Of a DNA stretch of 52,482 nucleotides, positions 25,259 to 33,248 are shown in pieces. A program made the position numbers and the translations under genes. The notes beneath the pieces are model-generated. The model did no database searches, had not been told where the DNA came from, and saw only the letters and a program-made list of their open reading frames with translations. The stretch's first letter is position 1. The number at the start of each line of letters is the position of its first letter. This DNA comes from Streptomyces sporangiiformans. GTDB lineage: Bacteria; Actinomycetota; Actinomycetes; Streptomycetales; Streptomycetaceae. The stretch covers positions 1-52,482 of the forward strand of contig NZ_VCHX02000343.1 in the NCBI RefSeq assembly GCF_005768555.2, read 5' to 3'.

Positions 25259-26473
25259 TCAGGACCGTGGGCCGGGGACCGCCGGGTCCGGAGCGTCGAC
25301 CTTTCCGTCGATCTGCCGACCGCCGGTGCGCAGGACGCCCGCGAACACGGCGAGCCCGAAGGCCAGTGCCGTCACCAGGCCGAAGGACACCACCAGGCTC
25401 GTCGCGTCCGCGAGCGAGCCGATCGCGGAAGGAGCGATCAGGCCCGAGGTGTAGGTGATGGTCGCGACGCCCGCGATGGCCTGGGATGGGTTGGGTCCGC
25501 TGCGTCCGGCCGCCGCGAAGCAGAGCGGCACGACGACGGCGATGCCGAGGCCCAGCAGCGCGAAGCCGCTCATCGCCACCACCGCGTTCTGGGCCACCAC
25601 GACGAGCAGCCCGCCGAGGGTCGCGAGGACACCGCCGACGCGTACGGTACGGACCGGTCCGAAGCGGTCCACCACGGCGTCGCCCGCGATCCGCGCGAGT
25701 GCCATGGTGAGCGTGAAGGCCGTCGTGGACGCGGCCGCGACCCCTGCCGAGCTGTCCAGGACGTCGCGCAGATAGACCGCCGACCAGTCCAGACTCGCGC
25801 CCTCCGCGAACACCGCGCAGAACCCGACCGCACCGATGAGCAGCGCCGACTTGGGCGGCAGCGCGAAGCGCGGGGGCGCTTCCTCGCCCTCCGTGGGCCT
25901 CAGGTCCAGTACGCCCTGGCAGGCGGCCACACCGATGAGGGTGAGCACCGCGGCCGCGAGCGTGTGGTGCAGCCGGGCGTCCGAGCCCAGGTGCGCGGCG
26001 AGGGTGCCGGCCGCCGAACCGATCAGGGCGCCCACGCTCCACATGCCGTGCAGACCGGACATGATCGATTTGTTGAGGCGGGTCTCGATCTCGACGCCCA
26101 GCGCGTTCATCGCCACGTCGGCCATGCCCGCCGTGGCGCCGTACACGAAGAGCGCGAAGCACAGGGTGAGCAGGTTCGGCGCGAGGGCCGGCAGGACGAG
26201 GGCGAGCGTCCACAGCGAGATCAGGCCGCGCAGGGCATTGCGGGCGCCGAAGCGGTGGCTGATACGGCCGGCGAGCGGCATCGCCACGGAAGCGCCGAAC
26301 GCGGGGAACGCGAGCGCCAGGCCGAGCTGGCCCGCGCTCACCGCGGCATGGTCCTGGATCCACGGGACGCGGGTCGCGAACGAGCCCGTGACCGCGCCGT
26401 GCACGGCGAAGACCGTGGCCACGGCGTACCGGGCGCGCTTCAACTCACGTGCGTCGTAGACCACTTCACTCAC
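25259..26473 (-). CDS. MFS transporter
   Basis: Major facilitator of 404 residues with about 12 helices (fucose-permease/YbjJ-like group, judging by LAFPAFGASVAMPLAGRISHRFGARN and a variant loop). GTG start at 26473. It is divergent from a ROK regulator, and a symmetrical operator lies between them (26518-26540), so the ROK protein probably controls it in response to a sugar. It converges with the GH6 gene, 23 bases apart. Confidence 0.9.
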   Translation of the reverse strand: MSEVVYDARELKRARYAVATVFAVHGAVTGSFATRVPWIQDHAAVSAGQLGLALAFPAFGASVAMPLAGRISHRFGARNALRGLISLWTLALVLPALAPNLLTLCFALFVYGATAGMADVAMNALGVEIETRLNKSIMSGLHGMWSVGALIGSAAGTLAAHLGSDARLHHTLAAAVLTLIGVAACQGVLDLRPTEGEEAPPRFALPPKSALLIGAVGFCAVFAEGASLDWSAVYLRDVLDSSAGVAAASTTAFTLTMALARIAGDAVVDRFGPVRTVRVGGVLATLGGLLVVVAQNAVVAMSGFALLGLGIAVVVPLCFAAAGRSGPNPSQAIAGVATITYTSGLIAPSAIGSLADATSLVVSFGLVTALAFGLAVFAGVLRTGGRQIDGKVDAPDPAVPGPRS

Positions 26474-26517
26474 GCCTCTCGGCCCTCCTTCGCGCCTGCC
26501 CGGTCTGCCGACGTAAA

Positions 26518-26540
26518 CTATCAGGGAGCCTGCCTGATAG
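26518..26540. promoter_or_regulatory. Palindromic operator between MFS and ROK genes
   Basis: CTATCAGG (26518-26525) and CCTGATAG (26533-26540) form a perfect inverted repeat with a 7-base spacer. It sits between two divergent starts, 45 bases before the MFS start and 53 before the ROK start. ROK repressors bind such palindromes. Confidence 0.6.
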
Positions 26541-26592
26541 ATAGCGGATATCGGGCCGTGCTACCTGATCTCCGGTCTGGAAGGATCCCGGC

Positions 26593-27792
26593 ATGCCCGC
26601 ATCACCCAGCATCGCCCGGGCCATCAACGACCGGCTCGCCCTGCGGCTGCTGCAGCAGGAGGGTCCTTTGACGGCAGGGCAGTTGAAGCAGCTGACCGGA
26701 CTGTCCCGGCCCACCGTCGCCGACCTGGTGGAACGCCTCGCGGCCGCCGGGCTGATCGCCGTCGTGGGGGAGGCCGGGGAACAGCGCCGCGGCCCGAACG
26801 CCCGCCTGTACGGGATCATCGCGGACCGGGCGCATCTGGCGGCGCTCGACGTCCGCACCGAGGGCGTGTCCGTGGTCGTCGCGGATCTCCTGGGCTCGGT
26901 GCTGGCCGAGGCATCGGTGCCGATCGGCGACGAGACCGGCACCGGAACCGCCGTCGAACAGGCGGTCACGCTGGTCGAGCGCACGGCCAAGGAAGCCGGG
27001 GTCGACCGTCTGCACACGGTGGCGATCGGCGCCCCCGGCCTGATCGATCCCGCCACCGGTGAACTCCGCGACTCCTCCGGGCTGCCCGAGTGGCACCGCC
27101 GCCTCGCCACCGCCCTCGACGACCGGCTCGCGGCCCGCGTACTCGTCGAGAACGAGACGAACTTGGCGGCCCTGGCGGAGCAGCGCGTCGGCGTCGCCCG
27201 CGACCGCGACACCTTCGTTCTCCTCTGGCTGGGCCACGGCATCGGTGCCGCCGTCGTCCTCGACGGCACCCTCCGCCGGGGCGCCTCCGGCGGCACGGGC
27301 GAAATCGGCTTCCTCCCGGTCCCCGGAACCGACGGCCTGCCCTCGGCGACGGCCTGCGACGGAGGCTTCCACTCCCTCGCCGGCGCCGCGGCGATCACCG
27401 ATCTCGCCGCGGCACACGGCGTCGCGGCACCCGCGCGGCACCATGAACCGCACGCGGCGGCCCTGGTCCGGGCGGCGGTGGCGAAGGCGGACACCAGTGG
27501 CGTGGCGACCGGCTTCCTCGATGCTCTCGCCGATCGCGTGGCCATCGGCGCCGCATCCGTCATCGCGGTGCTCGACCCCGGGTGTGTGGTGCTGGCGGGG
27601 GAGACAGGCCGGGCGGGGGGTGAGGTGCTTGCGCGGCGGGTCCGGGAGCGGCTCGCCCGGATGTCGCCGTTGGCCACGGAGGTCCGGGCGAGTGTGCTGG
27701 GGGGTGGGGCGGTGCTCCGGGGTGCGTTGCTGATGGCGCGGGAGCGGGCTCAGGACGAGTTGTTCGCGCCTGAGGAACGGCAGGAACGGTAG
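26593..27792 (+). CDS. ROK-family transcriptional regulator
   Basis: 399 residues. An N-terminal winged helix (about 8-70, LTAGQLKQLTGLSRPTVADLVERL) precedes a ROK sugar-kinase-like domain (VAIGAPGLID, LVENETNLAALAEQRVG, GHGIGAAVVLDGTLRRGASGGTGEIGFL). The zinc-binding His/Cys cluster of ROK kinases is weakened (ACDGGFHSLAG). It should be a sugar-responsive repressor of the divergent MFS gene. Its 3' end overlaps a minus-strand gene by 233 bases, and its stop is inside a minisatellite. Confidence 0.92.
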   Translation: MPASPSIARAINDRLALRLLQQEGPLTAGQLKQLTGLSRPTVADLVERLAAAGLIAVVGEAGEQRRGPNARLYGIIADRAHLAALDVRTEGVSVVVADLLGSVLAEASVPIGDETGTGTAVEQAVTLVERTAKEAGVDRLHTVAIGAPGLIDPATGELRDSSGLPEWHRRLATALDDRLAARVLVENETNLAALAEQRVGVARDRDTFVLLWLGHGIGAAVVLDGTLRRGASGGTGEIGFLPVPGTDGLPSATACDGGFHSLAGAAAITDLAAAHGVAAPARHHEPHAAALVRAAVAKADTSGVATGFLDALADRVAIGAASVIAVLDPGCVVLAGETGRAGGEVLARRVRERLARMSPLATEVRASVLGGGAVLRGALLMARERAQDELFAPEERQER

Positions 27793-28303
27793 GAGCGGCG
27801 GGAACGGCAGGAACGGTAGGAGCGGCGGGAACGGTAGGAGCGGCGGGAACGGCGGGAACGGCAGGAACATCAGCCACGCGAGGCTCCGCCCGCGTCGTGC
27901 CGTCGGCGAACACCGCCCGCCCGGCCGCCAGCCACAGCAGCACCGAGGGCAGCAGCACGCCCGAGCCCAGCAGCGCCATCAACCCGGCACCGCTCGCCGC
28001 CGACAACGGCTCCAAATGGGCCGCGTGGAAGACGAGATGGGGTACCCCGGCCGTCAGATGGGCGGCCAGTGCGGTGAACACCAGCCGGCGCTCCATCGTG
28101 GTCACGGCCGCACCCAGCAGCACCGCGAGCGACAGGTTCAGCGAGCCCAGGTCGAGGACCAGATGCTCGTTGTACGGCGGGATCAGCGACACCCAGCGCC
28201 AGTCCCAGAAGGTGCGCGGCAGCAGCACGATCCACAGGCCCAGCACTCCTTGCGCACCGGCGAGCACTCCGAGGCCCGCTCGCAGCGAGGTCCGGCGGTT
28301 CAT
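27560..28303 (-). CDS. Membrane protein with low-complexity VPAAPT tail
   Basis: 247 residues. The first 130 form about four helices (LRAGLGVLAGAQGVLGLWIVL, LNLSLAVLLGAAVTT, LVFTALAAHLTAGVPHLVF, LMALLGSGVLLPSVLLWLA). A tail follows with the repeat VPAAPTVPAVP made by a minisatellite (27774-27869), then a Pro-rich stretch that continues across the end of the ROK gene (27560-27792, antisense). The tail is unlikely to be conserved. It begins two bases after the SDR stop, in the ECF41 operon. Function unknown. Confidence 0.7.
   Translation of the reverse strand: MNRRTSLRAGLGVLAGAQGVLGLWIVLLPRTFWDWRWVSLIPPYNEHLVLDLGSLNLSLAVLLGAAVTTMERRLVFTALAAHLTAGVPHLVFHAAHLEPLSAASGAGLMALLGSGVLLPSVLLWLAAGRAVFADGTTRAEPRVADVPAVPAVPAAPTVPAAPTVPAVPAAPTVPAVPQARTTRPEPAPAPSATHPGAPPHPPAHSPGPPWPTATSGRAAPGPAAQAPHPPPGLSPPPAPHTRGRAPR
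27774..27869. repeat. Minisatellite of 27-bp units
   Basis: Two perfect 27-bp copies (27774-27800 and 27801-27827) and shortened copies to about 27869, built from 9-bp units such as GGAACGGCG and GGAACGGCA. The ROK stop (27790-27792) is in the first unit. On the minus strand it encodes VPAAPT-type repeats. Confidence 0.85.
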
Positions 28304-28305
28304 CG

Positions 28306-29052
28306 TCACCGTCCGCCGCCGAACCGCGCCGCCAGGTACTCCTCGAACGTGACCTTGCCGACGGCCCGCCCCGGCGTCAGATGGCCACCGGCGCGCATCC
28401 CGCGGACCGCCGCGCCCGGCAGCGGCACGTTCACGATCGCCCTCCGCCGTCCGCGCGCCCGCAGATACGCCCGGCCCAGCTCCGCGAACGTACGCACCTC
28501 CGGTCCGCCCATGTCCGCCACGCGCCCCGCCGGAGCGCCCGCCGCCAGCCCGGCCAGCCGATCGGCGACCTCGGTGACCTCGACCGGCTGATCGCACACG
28601 CCCGCCGGAAGCAGCATGACCGGCGGCCTGGCGAGGACCTGGAACAGCTGCGCCAGGAGATCGTGGAACTGCGTCGTCCGCAGCACCGTCCAGCCGAGCC
28701 CCGACTCCTCGATCAGCTTCTCCACCGCGAGCTTGGCCTTGTAGTAGCCGAGCGGTACCCGGTCCACGCCGACGATCGAGATGTAGACGAGGTGCGCCAC
28801 GCCCGCCCGGCGCGCGGCCCCGATCAGATGGCGTGCCGCGCGCTCGTCTCCCCCGCGGGGTGAGGTCGCGCAGTGCACGATCGTTTCCACGCCCGCCACG
28901 GCCGCGTCCAGGCCGGTGCCCTCGCGCAGATCGACGGCGTACTCCTCGGAGTGCCGACTGAGCACCCGCACGTCGTGTCCGTCCGCGCGCAGCCGTTCGG
29001 TCAAGTGCCGGCCGAGTGTTCCCGTGCCGCCGGTCACCAGGATCGTGGTCAT
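28306..29052 (-). CDS. NAD(P)-binding oxidoreductase/epimerase (NmrA-like SDR)
   Basis: 248 residues, Rossmann start TILVTGGTGTLGRHLTERLRADGHDVRVLSR with the TGGTGTLG cofactor motif, then HLVYISIVGVDRVPLGYYKAKLAVEKLIEESGLGWTVLRTTQF, giving the YxxxK pair of extended atypical SDRs (NmrA/TMR-like). It follows an ECF41 sigma gene and precedes a membrane protein gene. ECF41 factors are typically paired with such carboxymuconolactone decarboxylase/oxidoreductase/epimerase (COE) genes, so it is probably the sigma factor's target. Substrate unknown. Confidence 0.88.
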   Translation of the reverse strand: MTTILVTGGTGTLGRHLTERLRADGHDVRVLSRHSEEYAVDLREGTGLDAAVAGVETIVHCATSPRGGDERAARHLIGAARRAGVAHLVYISIVGVDRVPLGYYKAKLAVEKLIEESGLGWTVLRTTQFHDLLAQLFQVLARPPVMLLPAGVCDQPVEVTEVADRLAGLAAGAPAGRVADMGGPEVRTFAELGRAYLRARGRRRAIVNVPLPGAAVRGMRAGGHLTPGRAVGKVTFEEYLAARFGGGR

Positions 29053-29131
29053 GCTGTTCGGTCCTTCCGGACGTCGGGCGCTCCCGGGGTGGAACGCCCG
29101 TCGTCAACAGGAACCGGACAGCCGCCGCGGG

Positions 29132-29138
29132 TGTGACA
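29132..29138 (-). promoter_or_regulatory. ECF41-type -35 element before the SDR gene
   Basis: TGTCACA on the minus strand, the ECF41 -35 consensus, lies between the sigma gene stop and the SDR start (80 bases before it). The -10 site expected about 15-17 bases on (CGTC-like) is only partly matched (CGGT). It would allow the sigma factor to drive its partner genes. Confidence 0.5.
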
Positions 29139-29155
29139 GCGAGGACGCGAGACGG

Positions 29156-30043
29156 CTACGGACGAGTGAGCCGGCGCCCCACGAACTCCAGTTTCTCCGG
29201 ATTCACCACGGCTCGCAGGTGCGCGATCAGCCCGTCGCGCAGCTCGAACGTGAGGACGCCGACGAGCGTGTCGCCCACCCATGCGACGAGCGCGGGCGCG
29301 CCGTTGACCTCCGCCACCGTGAAGGTCATGTCCGCCGCGAACCGCTCGGTGCCGCCCACCAGGAACCGCGTGACCTTGTCGCGCCCCATGATCGGCCGGC
29401 GCGCCGCGGTGACCTTGCCGCCGCCGTCGCTCCACCAGGTCACCTCGTCCGCGAGCAGCTTCTCGAGACCGGCCAGATCGCCCTCGCGGGCCGCCGTGAT
29501 GAAGGAGGCCACCAGCACCTCCCGCTGCTCGGGCGCGGGCTCGAAGCGGGACTCGGGCGCGGTGACCCGCCCCGCGGCCCGCCGGTAGAGCTGCCGGCAG
29601 TTGGCCTCGCTCAGTTCGAGGACCTCGGCGATCTCCCGGTGGCTGTACGCGAAGGCCTCCCGCAGCACGTACACGGCGCGCTCGGTCGGCGTCAGCCGCT
29701 CCAGCAGGACCAACAGCGCCATGGACACGGCATCGCGCTGCTCGGCCGACTCCAGAGGCCCGAGCGCGCCGTCGGAGGTGACCACGGGTTCCGGCAGCCA
29801 CGTACCGACGTACTGCTCGCGTCGCGCGCGGGCCGAGGTGAGCCGGTTGAGGCAGAGGTTGGTGACGACCTTGGCGAGCCACGCCCCGGGATGCTCGACA
29901 ACCGTGCGATCGGCGCGGCTCCACCGCAGATACGCGTCCTGCACCGCGTCCTCCGCCTCCACGGCGGACCCCAGCAGGCGGTAGGCCAGGCCGAACAGAC
30001 GCGGACGGTGGCCTTCGAACTCGTCGGCGATCGAGAGGGGCAC
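29156..30043 (-). CDS. ECF41-family RNA polymerase sigma factor
   Basis: About 295 residues: sigma-2 (residues 4-70, DEFEGHRPRLFGLAYRLLGSAVEAED), sigma-4 (about 120-175, SHREIAEVLELSEANCRQLYRR) and a C-terminal SnoaL-like domain. The hallmarks WLPEP (between the sigma domains), DGGGK and NPEKL in the C-terminal domain are all present, which places it in ECF41. This group has no anti-sigma; the SnoaL domain controls activity. Starts at GTG 30043 (VPLSIADEFEG); a GTG at 30103 would add 20 residues. A chitinase-like promoter lies upstream. Confidence 0.93.
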   Translation of the reverse strand: MPLSIADEFEGHRPRLFGLAYRLLGSAVEAEDAVQDAYLRWSRADRTVVEHPGAWLAKVVTNLCLNRLTSARARREQYVGTWLPEPVVTSDGALGPLESAEQRDAVSMALLVLLERLTPTERAVYVLREAFAYSHREIAEVLELSEANCRQLYRRAAGRVTAPESRFEPAPEQREVLVASFITAAREGDLAGLEKLLADEVTWWSDGGGKVTAARRPIMGRDKVTRFLVGGTERFAADMTFTVAEVNGAPALVAWVGDTLVGVLTFELRDGLIAHLRAVVNPEKLEFVGRRLTRP

Positions 30044-30103
30044 GACCCCAGCGTGGCAGAACCAGGGCGAAGACCCGGCGGCGGGGCAAGGGCCGATCGT
30101 CAC

Positions 30104-30376
30104 CGCCGCCGGGTCGCTCTTTGGGCGGGCCGGTGAACGCAGACCCTAAGAGGACTAGACCACCACGTCAACAAATGTGGCCGCATCGCGAGATTCCGTG
30201 CCCGTACCTCACAAGATGCCATGCCCGTGCCGGAGTTGATCCTCCCGGGTGTCAGGGAGTCTGGACCCCATTGATTGTTGCGTGAAAGTCCATCGCGCTG
30301 TCTTGTGAGCCACCCCACAGTTATTCGCTCCATGGGCGTCGATCAGCCGTGGCACACTGGCTCTGTACCAGAAGCA
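30104..30376. other. Intergenic region between ECF41 gene and FMN riboswitch
   Basis: Holds the divergent promoters of the sigma operon (30143-30171) and of the riboflavin operon. The 200 bases between (30172-30376) have lower GC and more T runs than elsewhere, but no coding frame I would support. Confidence 0.5.
30143..30171 (-). promoter_or_regulatory. Promoter of ECF41 operon with DasR-type site in the spacer
   Basis: On the minus strand TTGACG (30171-30166), a 17-base spacer and TAGGGT (30148-30143). The spacer holds TGGTCTAGTCC, a close match to the GntR/DasR responsive element (ACTGGTCTAGACCACT). The 13-base TGGTCTAGTCCTC core is identical in the chitinase promoter at 45338-45379. Confidence 0.65.
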
Positions 30377-30503
30377 GCGCACTCCGGGGTCGGTGAAACT
30401 CCGAACCGGCGGTTATAGTCCGCGACCCGGTCGCTTCCAGCGGCCGGTTGACCAGGTGAAATTCCTGGACCGACGGTTAAAGTCCGGATGGGAGGCAGTG
30501 CGC
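30377..30503 (+). ncRNA. FMN riboswitch (RFN element)
   Basis: Closing stem P1 pairs GCGCAC (30377-30382) with GTGCGC (30498-30503). The conserved blocks follow in order: GGGGTCGGTGAAACTCCGA, ACCGGCGGTTATAGTCC, CCAGGTGAAATTCCTGGACC and ACCGACGGTTAAAGTCCGGATG. It lies 154 bases before ribE. When FMN binds, it should lower expression of the riboflavin operon. The expression platform (30504-30656) has no clear terminator, so control of ribosome binding is more likely. Confidence 0.97.
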
Positions 30504-30656
30504 GGCGGGCGGGCATTCGTGCGCGTCGCCGTCTGTTTCGACGTGTCCTGAGGGGCATGTCCGATATGGCGTCGCACCCGGTGTCGTCGTCCGTACCTGC
30601 TGTCGTCATCGACAGGCCCCGGAGTCCGTGCCCGAAGAGGCAGGAGGACCCGGGAA

Positions 30657-31259
30657 GTGTTCACCGGAATCGTCGAAGAGCTGGGCGAGGTCACGGCCGT
30701 CGAGAACCTCGACGACGCCTCCCGCTTCCGGCTCCGCGGACCCGTCGTCACCGAAGGCGCCCGGCACGGGGACTCCATCGCCGTCAACGGCGTCTGCCTC
30801 ACGGTCGTCGACCACGAAGGCGACGAGTTCACCGCCGACGTGATGGCCGAGACACTGAACCGCTCCAGCCTCGGCGTCCTGGCCGTCGGCTCCCGCGTCA
30901 ACCTCGAACGCCCCATGGCCGTCGGCGAACGCCTCGGCGGGCACATCGTCCAGGGCCATGTGGACGGCACGGGCGAGATCATCGAGCGCAAACCGTCCGA
31001 CAACTGGGAGATCGTGAAGATCTCGCTCCCCGCGGACCTCACGCGCTACGTCGTCGAGAAGGGCTCCATCACCGTCGACGGCATCAGCCTGACCGTCGTC
31101 GACGCGGGCCCGGACTACTTCTCCGTCAGCCTCATCCCCACGACGCTCGCCCTGACCACGCTCGGCCTCAAGCAGCCGGGCGACCCGGTCAACCTGGAGG
31201 TCGACGTCATCGCCAAGTACGTCGAGCGGCTGCTCGGCAACCAGGGGGGCGCGCGGTGA
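30657..31259 (+). CDS. ribE: Riboflavin synthase, alpha subunit
   Basis: 200 residues in two similar lumazine-binding halves. The start MFTGIVEELGEV is the family hallmark, and the second half has HIVQGHVDGTGEIIERK. It dismutates two 6,7-dimethyl-8-ribityllumazine into riboflavin and a pyrimidine. GTG start at 30657 with AGGAGG nine bases upstream. First gene of the operon behind the FMN riboswitch, and it overlaps ribM by four bases (GTGA). Confidence 0.97.
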   Translation: MFTGIVEELGEVTAVENLDDASRFRLRGPVVTEGARHGDSIAVNGVCLTVVDHEGDEFTADVMAETLNRSSLGVLAVGSRVNLERPMAVGERLGGHIVQGHVDGTGEIIERKPSDNWEIVKISLPADLTRYVVEKGSITVDGISLTVVDAGPDYFSVSLIPTTLALTTLGLKQPGDPVNLEVDVIAKYVERLLGNQGGAR

Positions 31260-31900
31260 ACTGGCTGAACTCCGAGGCGTTCACGCTCTTCGGGCAGCAC
31301 ATCAGATGGGCCGACATGATGGGCAACACCATCGGTCTGATCGCCCTCGCGCTCGGCTGGCGGCGCTCCATATGGACGTGGCCCGCCCAGTTCCTGTCCG
31401 GCGCCATCCTTCTCACGGCCTTCGCCACCGCCCACCTCTCCGGCAGCGCCGGCAAGCAGGTCATCGTGATGGCCGTCGCCGCCTGGGGCTGGTGGCAGTG
31501 GAACCGCGGCAAGGAGCGGTCGCAGGACGGCTCCCTCACCGTACGGTTCGCCGACTGGCGCGAGCGCGCCTACCTCGTCGGCGGTGCCGCGCTCGGCACC
31601 CTCGTGGTCGGCGGCCTGTTCACCGCCTATCCCTCACTCTCGTGGGATCCCTGGCCGGACGCGTACATCTTCGTCGGCACGATCGTCGCCATGTACGCCC
31701 AGGCGCGCGGAATGGTCGAGTTCTGGTTCGCCTGGCTCCTGGTCGACCTGGTGGGCGTGCCGCTCAACTTCGCCAACGGCTTCGCCTTCTCCGGATTCGT
31801 CTACATCATCTACGGCGCACTCGTCCTGTGGGGCATGCGCGACTGGTGGCTGCGCTCCCGCAGGGCAGCGCAGCCCGTCCTGGAAGGAGCCCCGGCATGA
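31256..31900 (+). CDS. ribM: RibM/PnuX riboflavin transporter (PnuC family)
   Basis: 214 residues with seven or so helices and the WGWWQWNRG motif of PnuC transporters. In the NMN transporter PnuC this WxxW pocket binds nicotinamide riboside; PnuC-like proteins inside riboflavin operons (RibM, shown in Corynebacterium and S. davawensis) carry riboflavin instead. GTG start overlaps the ribE stop; stop overlaps the ribBA start (ATGA). The FMN riboswitch would keep uptake and synthesis together. Confidence 0.88.
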   Translation: MNWLNSEAFTLFGQHIRWADMMGNTIGLIALALGWRRSIWTWPAQFLSGAILLTAFATAHLSGSAGKQVIVMAVAAWGWWQWNRGKERSQDGSLTVRFADWRERAYLVGGAALGTLVVGGLFTAYPSLSWDPWPDAYIFVGTIVAMYAQARGMVEFWFAWLLVDLVGVPLNFANGFAFSGFVYIIYGALVLWGMRDWWLRSRRAAQPVLEGAPA

Positions 31901-33228
31901 CCGCCGCGCCCGTCTGGTTCAGCACCGACACCATCGAAGAGGACCTGGCACTCGACCCGATCGAGCAGGCCATCGCCGACATCGCGGACGGCCGCCCCGT
32001 CGTGGTCGTCGACGACGAGGACCGCGAGAACGAGGGCGACCTCGTGATCGCCGCCGAGAAGGCGACCCCCGAGATCATCGCCTTCATGATGAGCGAGTGC
32101 CGCGGTCTGATCTGCGCGCCCATGGAAGGCGACGAACTCGACCGCCTGAAGCTTCCGCAGATGGTCGACAACAACACCGAGTCGATGCGGACGGCGTTCA
32201 CCGTCTCCGTCGACGCCGGCCCCGCTTACGGCGTCACCACCGGGATCTCCGCCGCCGACCGCGCCACCACACTCCGGCTGCTCGCCGGAGGTGAGGCCGA
32301 GGCGAGCGACCTCGTGCGCCCCGGCCACATCTTTCCGCTGCGCGCCAAGCCCGGTGGCGTCCTGGTGCGCGACGGCCACACCGAGGCCGCCGTCGACCTG
32401 GCCCGGCTCGCGGGTCTGCGCCCGGCCGGCGCGATCGTCGAGATCGCCGGCGAGGACGGCAGCATGCTGCGCCTGCCCGAACTGGTCCCGTTCGCCCGCA
32501 AGCACGGCCTGACGATCATCTCCATCGAGGACCTGATCGCCTACCGTCGCTCCCTCACGTTCGCGGCTCCGCTCGCGCCGGGTGCAACCCCGGCCGAGCC
32601 CACCGTCCGCCGCGAGGCCGAGGTCCGACTCCCCACCCGCTTCGGCGAGTTCACGGCCCATGGCTACCGCTCCACCGCCGACGGCGTCGAGCACGTCGCC
32701 CTCGTCCACGGCGAGATCGGCGACGGAGAGGACGTCCTCGTCCGCGTCCACTCCGAGTGCCTCACCGGCGATGTCTTCCACTCGCTGCGCTGCGACTGCG
32801 GCCCCCAGTTGGAGGCCTCCCTGGAGCGCATCCACGCCGAGGGCCGCGGGGTCGTCGTCTACCTGCGCGGCCACGAGGGACGCGGCATCGGACTCATGTC
32901 CAAGCTGCGCGCGTACGAGCTCCAGGAGCGCGGCCGCGACACCCTCGACGCCAACCTGGAGCTGGGCCTGCCCGCCGACGCGCGGGACTACGGCGTCGGG
33001 GCGCAGATCCTTCAGGACCTCGGGGTGACGAGCGTCCGCCTGATGACCAACAACCCCGACAAGACCGACGCGCTCGTCCGCCACGGCCTCAAGGTCACCG
33101 AGCGCGAGCCGATGCCCGTGAAGGCGGGCGAGCACAACATCCGCTACCTGCGCACCAAGCGGGACCGGATGGGGCACGACCTGCCTTGGCTGGACACGGC
33201 CACCGTGTCCACCTGCGGCAACCAGTAA
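31897..33228 (+). CDS. ribBA: Bifunctional DHBP synthase / GTP cyclohydrolase II
   Basis: 443 residues. The RibB half (about 1-215) has VVVDDEDRENEGDLVIAAE and AYGVTTGISAADRA and makes 3,4-dihydroxy-2-butanone 4-phosphate from ribulose-5-phosphate. The RibA half has the zinc Cys motif CLTGDVFHSLRCDCG and the RGHEGRGIGL loop and opens GTP. Both halves keep active-site residues. Overlaps ribM by four bases. RibD is not in this operon, so the middle deaminase/reductase step must be encoded elsewhere. Confidence 0.96.
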   Translation: MTAAPVWFSTDTIEEDLALDPIEQAIADIADGRPVVVVDDEDRENEGDLVIAAEKATPEIIAFMMSECRGLICAPMEGDELDRLKLPQMVDNNTESMRTAFTVSVDAGPAYGVTTGISAADRATTLRLLAGGEAEASDLVRPGHIFPLRAKPGGVLVRDGHTEAAVDLARLAGLRPAGAIVEIAGEDGSMLRLPELVPFARKHGLTIISIEDLIAYRRSLTFAAPLAPGATPAEPTVRREAEVRLPTRFGEFTAHGYRSTADGVEHVALVHGEIGDGEDVLVRVHSECLTGDVFHSLRCDCGPQLEASLERIHAEGRGVVVYLRGHEGRGIGLMSKLRAYELQERGRDTLDANLELGLPADARDYGVGAQILQDLGVTSVRLMTNNPDKTDALVRHGLKVTEREPMPVKAGEHNIRYLRTKRDRMGHDLPWLDTATVSTCGNQ

Positions 33229-33248
33229 GCACATCACTGAGGAGAGAC

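Noticed and set aside
30172..30376. Gene remnant of a chitinase
   Set aside because: No GH18 motif is readable in any frame; only the promoter remains.
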